A DNA stretch of 9,080 bases, from positions 1 through 9,080 of the forward strand of contig JAEFAK010000065.1 of the NCBI GenBank assembly GCA_016287555.1. Direction: 5' to 3'. This document shows positions 6,349 to 9,080 of this stretch, piece after piece. Position 1 is the stretch's first letter; every line of letters begins with the position of its first letter. The notes below the pieces were generated by a model. It made no database searches. It was not told the origin of the DNA and saw nothing but the letters and a program-made list of their open reading frames with translations. This stretch comes from Oscillospiraceae bacterium. Its GTDB lineage: Bacteria > Bacillota > Clostridia > Oscillospirales > Oscillospiraceae. Position numbers and translations under genes: made by a program.

Positions 6349-6765
6349 TCAGCTTTTCGCCTCAAAGCGGGCGCCGCATTTGCGGCAGGTGACGTATATC
6401 CTGCCCTTGCCGCGCGGGACGCGGAGCACGCTCTTGCACTCGGGACATTTGAAAAACTTGTAGTCATGCCGCTGGTCGAAGCGGGTCTTACGGCCGCGAA
6501 ATCCGTTCACGACGGAGTTTTTTATCGAGAGATAGCGCTCGTTCTCGGCGGCGCGCCTGGAAATGTTGCGCGAGAAGATGCGGATAAAGGAAAGAACGAT
6601 GCAGACCAGCGCGAGAGCCCAGATGGCGTACCCGACGCCGCTTGACGCGAAGCGGCGCACTATGCTCGAAACGATAAGCAGGATAAGCCCCACCACCCAG
6701 AGAAAGGTGGAGAGCTTGTCGATGCCGTTTCTCCCATAGAAAAATCTCGCCAGTCTGTCGCGCAT
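6349..6765 (-). CDS. Small membrane protein with C-terminal zinc ribbon
   Basis: This 138-residue protein has two hydrophobic helices (about 19-36 and 45-63), a basic region beginning IRIFSRNISRRAAENERY, and a C-terminal zinc ribbon with CPEC (C107, C110) and CRKC (C127, C130) around VLRVPRGKGRIYV. The start ATG 6765 follows GAGAGGT (6780-6774, minus) by 8 nt. The pattern YGRNGID at the N-terminus, RIFSRN after the second helix and RVPRGKG in the ribbon is a conserved layout I recognise from many clostridial genomes under the name zinc-ribbon domain protein. Its function is unknown. Both termini probably face the cytosol, which would place the metal-binding ribbon inside the cell, perhaps to bind nucleic acid or protein. 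It has its own promoter and terminator, so it is a single-gene unit. Confidence 0.85.
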   Translation of the reverse strand: MRDRLARFFYGRNGIDKLSTFLWVVGLILLIVSSIVRRFASSGVGYAIWALALVCIVLSFIRIFSRNISRRAAENERYLSIKNSVVNGFRGRKTRFDQRHDYKFFKCPECKSVLRVPRGKGRIYVTCRKCGARFEAKS

Positions 6766-6798
6766 AGAAAAGGACCTCTCAAATCATTGACTGCCCCT

Positions 6799-6826
6799 AT
6801 TTTAGCCCACATGGAAAAAATATCAA
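6799..6826 (-). promoter_or_regulatory. Promoter of the zinc-ribbon gene
   Basis: On the minus strand the -35 box is TTGATA (6826-6821) and the -10 box TAAAAT (6804-6799), with a 16-nt spacer. The predicted start near 6791 leaves a leader of about 26 nt before ATG 6765, which holds the ribosome site. The promoter lies in the 99-nt gap behind the MATE gene. No terminator for the MATE gene is visible there, so read-through from MATE is also possible. Confidence 0.75.
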
Positions 6827-6864
6827 TCGAAGGGCCCTCTTTTTAACAGTAAATTTACATATGG

Positions 6865-8199
6865 TCAGTATCGGTATCTCCGCTTGAATATCGCCAGCGC
6901 TGCGACGCTCGCGAGCATGGCGGCCGCCTCGGCTGCGACGACGGAGAACCATATCCCGTCCAGCCCGAAGGCGAGCGGCAGCAGCAGGATCGCCGCGACC
7001 TGGAAAACTATCGTCCTCATGCCGGAGAGGACCCCGGAGACGAGACCGTTGTTGAGAGCGGTGAAAAACGCGGAGGCGAAGATGCCGAAGCCCGCGAAGG
7101 GGAAGGAGAAGGCGCAGATCATGAAGGCGCGGTGCGACAAGGCCATGAGGTCCGCGTCGTAGCCGACGAAAAGGCGCGATATGACTCCGCCCAGAAGCAG
7201 CGCCGCCGTCAGCATGACCGCCGCCGCGCCGAGAACGAAGAAGATGCTCTTGCGCTTCATGTTGCGAAGCTCGGCATGGTCCTGCGCGCCGTAGTGGTAG
7301 CCTATTATCGGCGTCGTGCCCATCGTGAACCCGATGAACACCGAGATGAAGATGAAGTTGACGTACATGAGCACGCCGTAGGCTGCGACGCCGCGCTCGC
7401 CGGCGTACCGCAGCAGCTGGAAGTTATAAAGCATGCTGACGAGGGAGGAGGTTATGCTCGATAGCATCTCGGAGGCTCCGTTCGTCGCGCCGCGGACGAG
7501 GGCCTTCCCGTCCCACCGGGTCTTTCCGAGGCGCAGGAGGCTGGAGTTCTTCCGCGCGAAGTATATCAGGGGAACTCCGCCCCCGACCGCCTGACTTATG
7601 AACGTCGCCGCCGCCGCTCCGACTATGCCCCAGCGGAAGACGCCGACGAAGACGAGGTCGAGTATCATGTTCGCTACGCCCGACGCAACAGTCACCCAGA
7701 GCCCGGCGCGCGATCTTTCCGCGACGGAAAAATAGCTCTGGAACACGGCCTGCAGGACTCCGAACGGGGTCGCGAGAGCAAGGATGCGTCCGTAAAGAAC
7801 GCTGTATCCGAGGAGCCCTCCGGACGCGCCCATCGCTACGAGGAGAGGACGCATGAATATGAACGCTGCGACGCCGAGGACGAGACCGAGCGCCGCGGAA
7901 AAGTAGACGAAGAGCGAAAAAAGGCGGTTTGCCTTTTCGCCATTCCCCTCGCCGAGTGTCTTGGAGATGAGCGCGCTGCCTCCGGAGCCGAACACGAAGC
8001 CCGGCGCGCAGAGTATCATCAGCAGCGGCCATGTGAAATTGACCGCCGAAAACGGCGTCTCGCCGGCGTAATTGGACACGAAGAAGCCGTCGACGACGCC
8101 GTATACGGACATAAAGACCATCATCAGCATCGTCGGCAGGGTAAACCGCATCAGCTTTTGAAAAGTAAAATGATCAGAAAGCTTCGGGGAGGCTCTCAT
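6865..8199 (-). CDS. MATE family efflux transporter (MepA-like)
   Basis: This 444-residue inner-membrane protein should be a 12-helix multidrug/toxin exporter driven by a Na+ or H+ gradient. I start it at ATG 8199, not at the in-frame 8256, because AGAGGTG (8210-8204, minus) precedes it by about 4 nt and the next residues (MRASPKLSDHFTFQKLMRFTLP) match the usual MepA-type N-terminus; the upstream 19 codons would also overlap the predicted transcription start. Family marks are MMVFMSVYGVVDGFFVSN in helix 1, FSAVN, MILDLVFVGVFRWG at the end of helix 5-6, and FTMGTTPIIGYHYGAQ at the start of the second half. The two homologous halves and full length suggest an intact gene. The substrate cannot be read from sequence. 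It is divergent from the flavin reductase gene. Confidence 0.92.
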   Translation of the reverse strand: MRASPKLSDHFTFQKLMRFTLPTMLMMVFMSVYGVVDGFFVSNYAGETPFSAVNFTWPLLMILCAPGFVFGSGGSALISKTLGEGNGEKANRLFSLFVYFSAALGLVLGVAAFIFMRPLLVAMGASGGLLGYSVLYGRILALATPFGVLQAVFQSYFSVAERSRAGLWVTVASGVANMILDLVFVGVFRWGIVGAAAATFISQAVGGGVPLIYFARKNSSLLRLGKTRWDGKALVRGATNGASEMLSSITSSLVSMLYNFQLLRYAGERGVAAYGVLMYVNFIFISVFIGFTMGTTPIIGYHYGAQDHAELRNMKRKSIFFVLGAAAVMLTAALLLGGVISRLFVGYDADLMALSHRAFMICAFSFPFAGFGIFASAFFTALNNGLVSGVLSGMRTIVFQVAAILLLPLAFGLDGIWFSVVAAEAAAMLASVAALAIFKRRYRY

Positions 8200-8246
8200 C
8201 GGGCACCTCTGAACAAAAGAATGGCGCGCTCGGCGGCGCGGAATAT

Positions 8247-8275
8247 AAGATACCATTTCCCGGAGGCGCAGTCAA
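8247..8275 (-). promoter_or_regulatory. Promoter of the MATE gene
   Basis: On the minus strand the -35 box is TTGACT (8275-8270) and the -10 box TATCTT (8252-8247), with a 17-nt spacer. Transcription should start near 8240, about 40 nt before ATG 8199. A GC-rich inverted repeat CGCGC-TCGGCG-GCGCG (8225-8240) lies at the predicted start and could be an operator or a leader hairpin, though such repeats occur by chance in this GC-rich DNA. Confidence 0.78.
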
Positions 8276-8317
8276 GGCGCGGCAGATGCGTCAGGCCCGA
8301 AGAAAACGAAAAAAGAG

Positions 8318-8346
8318 TTGTAAGCCGCGCCGTGAAATGTTAAAAT
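8318..8346 (+). promoter_or_regulatory. Promoter of the flavin reductase gene
   Basis: The -35 box is TTGTAA (8318-8323) and the -10 box TAAAAT (8341-8346), with a 17-nt spacer, inside a locally A/T-rich stretch. The start near 8353 leaves a leader of about 26 nt containing AAAGGAGA (8365-8372). It is divergent from the MATE promoter, with about 42 nt between the two -35 boxes. Confidence 0.78.
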
Positions 8347-8378
8347 AAAACAAATGCATCTGTGAAAGGAGATTTCCC

Positions 8379-9080
8379 GTGGGATCCAAATATTCGCACG
8401 TATTTTCCCCCATTAAAATAAGGGGCATCGACTTCAAAAACCGTATAATCCTCGCGCCTCCCTCCACCAACCTCTCCGGCAGGGACGGCCTCATAACGCC
8501 CGAGTTCGTAGACTGGTTCCGCATGATCGCCCGCGGCGGCGCCGCCATCATGTACGTCGGCAACGCCTCCATCGACATCACCGAGAGCAAGGACGAGGCC
8601 TTCCAGCTCGAGCTCAACGACGACCGCTGCGTCCTCCCGCTGACGCGCTATGCCGACATGGCCAAGCAGTACGACTGCCATGCGTCCCTGGAGATAAACC
8701 ACAACGGCAAGGACACCGCCTTCGAGACTGTCGGCCACGCGCCCTTCAGCGCCTCCTCCATCATCACCGCCAGCGAGCTGACCCGCGCCAAGCGCTTCGG
8801 CCGCGATCCCATCCCCTCCATCGAGATGACCAAGGAGAAGATCAAGGAGACCGTCGACAAGTTCGCGACCGCCGCCTACCACATGAAGAAGGCCGGCATA
8901 GATATCTGCCTGCTCCACGGCGGCCACGGCAACCTCATCAGCCAGTTTACCAGCCCGCTCTACAATAAGCGCACCGACGAATACGGCGGCAGCACCGAAA
9001 ACCGCGCCCGCTTCGCCATCGAGGTCTGCGACTCCATCCGCCGCCACTGCGGCGAGAACTTCGTCATTGAGTTCCGCATC
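8379..9080 (+). CDS. Old Yellow Enzyme family NADH:flavin oxidoreductase (partial, 3' end missing)
   Basis: The frame is open from GTG 8379 to the end of the window: 234 residues. GTG follows AAAGGAGA (8365-8372) by 6 nt and is the only reasonable start, because an in-frame TAA lies at 8346-8348. It is an FMN-binding TIM barrel: FSPIKIRGIDFKNRIILAP (9-27) is the usual N-terminal strand, EINHNGK (105-111) stands for the QL-H-GR motif, and HGGHGNLISQF (180-190) followed by SPLYNKRTDEYGGS and ENRARF is the family signature. Such enzymes reduce activated C=C bonds (enoates, 2,4-dienoyl-CoA, bile-acid intermediates). In the signature the Tyr usual in HG-HGYL is Asn185, and Gln of the QL-H motif is Glu105, so the activity may differ. 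Whether a C-terminal Fe-S/FAD domain follows cannot be seen, so the single-domain and dienoyl-CoA-reductase-like forms cannot be told apart. Confidence 0.92.
   Translation, partial: MGSKYSHVFSPIKIRGIDFKNRIILAPPSTNLSGRDGLITPEFVDWFRMIARGGAAIMYVGNASIDITESKDEAFQLELNDDRCVLPLTRYADMAKQYDCHASLEINHNGKDTAFETVGHAPFSASSIITASELTRAKRFGRDPIPSIEMTKEKIKETVDKFATAAYHMKKAGIDICLLHGGHGNLISQFTSPLYNKRTDEYGGSTENRARFAIEVCDSIRRHCGENFVIEFRI

Noticed and set aside
6023..6645. Plus-strand ORFs over the spm remnant and zinc-ribbon gene
   Set aside because: They cross two terminators and lie opposite better supported minus-strand frames with ribosome sites.
6831..6845. AGGGCCCT palindrome followed by a T-run as a terminator
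   Set aside because: The palindrome has no loop, and its arms extend by only one or two mismatched pairs; it also points the wrong way to end the MATE transcript.
8200..8256. 19-codon N-terminal extension of the MATE protein
   Set aside because: It would place the start codon upstream of the predicted transcription start (about 8240) and within the -10 region; ATG 8199 has the ribosome site and the family-typical N-terminus.
1..9080. Mobile element, CRISPR, phage or defence island
   Set aside because: No transposase, integrase, direct-repeat array, terminal inverted repeats or tRNA attachment site is visible, and GC content and codon use look even across the window.

Overview
The window looks like the chromosome of a high-GC anaerobic Firmicute, most likely a gut-type clostridium related to the Oscillospiraceae. 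The grounds are a T-box leader (essentially a Gram-positive device), strong AGGAGG-type ribosome sites with several GTG/TTG starts, a DUF1934 (YwiB-like) gene directly before argS, a Clostridia-type MepA-like MATE exporter, a remnant of spore-maturation genes, and an Old Yellow Enzyme family reductase. The taxonomic placement is inference from gene content and codon use.

Left part, plus strand (1-6061). The window opens with the last 73 codons of an Orn/Lys/Arg decarboxylase-type PLP enzyme. Four bases after its stop lies a near-consensus promoter (TTGACA-17-TATTAT), followed by a roughly 265-nt T-box riboswitch with a recognisable Stem I, hairpins II and III, the T-box bulge TGGTACC, an antiterminator and a competing U-tailed terminator. 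It leads into an unusual 836-residue fusion protein: an IolE/xylose-isomerase-like TIM barrel joined to a complete acyl-CoA synthetase. Glutamate racemase (murI), a DUF1934 protein and arginyl-tRNA synthetase (argS) follow with gaps of 22, 12 and 4 nt and no visible internal terminator. The four genes therefore look like one T-box-controlled operon, ended by a strong hairpin at 6027-6061.

Middle, minus strand (6064-8199). A 66-codon reading frame begins like SpmA and ends like SpmB, as if a deletion of most of spmAB had joined the two ends in frame; its ribosome site and stop are still present. Upstream of it is a small membrane zinc-ribbon protein with its own promoter and terminator, and then a 12-helix MATE exporter.

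Right end. The MATE gene is divergent from an Old Yellow Enzyme family flavin reductase (GTG start at 8379), which runs off the window. Both have good sigma-A-type promoters in the 179-bp gap. The points most worth a second look are the T-box in front of the fusion gene, the fusion itself, and the spmA-spmB deletion scar. I saw no CRISPR array, insertion sequence, tRNA, rRNA or defence system.
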